Of a stretch of 59,827 nucleotides of DNA, positions 59,705 to 59,827 are shown piece by piece. The position numbers were made by a program, and so were the translations under genes. The DNA comes from Spirogloea muscicola (taxonomy: Eukaryota > Streptophyta > Zygnematophyceae > Spirogloeales > Spirogloeaceae): positions 326,955 to 386,781 of the forward strand of contig WELB01000050.1 in the NCBI GenBank assembly GCA_009602725.1, in the 5' to 3' direction. How positions within the stretch are numbered: the first letter of the stretch is position 1; each line of letters begins with the position of its first letter. Under the pieces are notes generated by a model that was not told the origin of the DNA, did not search any database, and was given only the letters and a program-made list of their open reading frames with translations.

Positions 59705-59827
<123 letters not shown>

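Overview
This is a nuclear contig from a green alga, most likely a trebouxiophyte- or chlorophyte-type species (inference). The coding regions are GC-rich. The genes are split into many short exons by GT-AG introns whose acceptors are mostly TGCAG. The gene set is plant-like: a plastid-type HDS/IspG, a DUF538 protein, a WW-DEAD-box helicase of the plant DRH1 type, an ANJ1-type DnaJ ending in CAQQ, and a KDM5 demethylase. No prokaryotic operons, CRISPR arrays, tRNAs or rRNAs were seen. All gene models below were assembled by eye from reading frames, splice sites and intron phase, without transcripts.

Layout. 0-2.3 kb: 5'-partial YkgJ-type cysteine-cluster protein (+), then an unidentified multi-exon gene (+). 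3.3-4.2 kb: DUF538 protein (+). 4.4-6.85 kb: Sfp-type 4'-phosphopantetheinyl transferase (-). 8.2-12.8 kb: WW-DEAD-RGG-RS RNA helicase (+). 12.8-15.6 kb: tandem copies of a diverged repeat (R1). 15.6-18.0 kb: type I DnaJ (+). 19.5-23.05 kb: NOL8-like RRM protein (+). 24.5-30.3 kb: 21-exon IspG/HDS (-). 30.4-33.3 kb: sequence gap and a cluster of a second repeat (R2). 33.3-35.8 kb: SEC14-like protein (+). 36.87-37.80 kb: a 0.9-kb foldback carrying copia-like gag remnants. 38.0-41.8 kb: RNase P/MRP subunit Rpp40-like gene (-), divergent across a 375-bp gap from an RCC1-repeat gene (+, to 46.0 kb). 46.6-48.1 kb: second R2 cluster, abutting a 5'-truncated tubulin cofactor C gene (to 48.6 kb). 49.5-59.6 kb: 21-exon KDM5/JARID1 histone demethylase (-).

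The genes are mostly housekeeping (RNA processing, isoprenoid synthesis, protein folding, chromatin) and do not form one pathway. Three of them act on RNA or the nucleolus (helicase, NOL8-like, Rpp40), but they are dispersed.

Assembly caveats. The contig starts with 12 A and ends with 123 A. A T-run borders a 57-n gap, and single n bases occur at 8108, 30413 and 48149. The one at 48149 coincides with the break in the cofactor C gene.

I did not find a convincing new biological system. The most unusual items are the copia-derived foldback, a perfect 34-bp-arm hairpin at 24.06 kb, the two uncatalogued repeat families, the unidentified gene at 1.3-2.3 kb, and the Rpp40-like gene, which is rarely annotated in algae.
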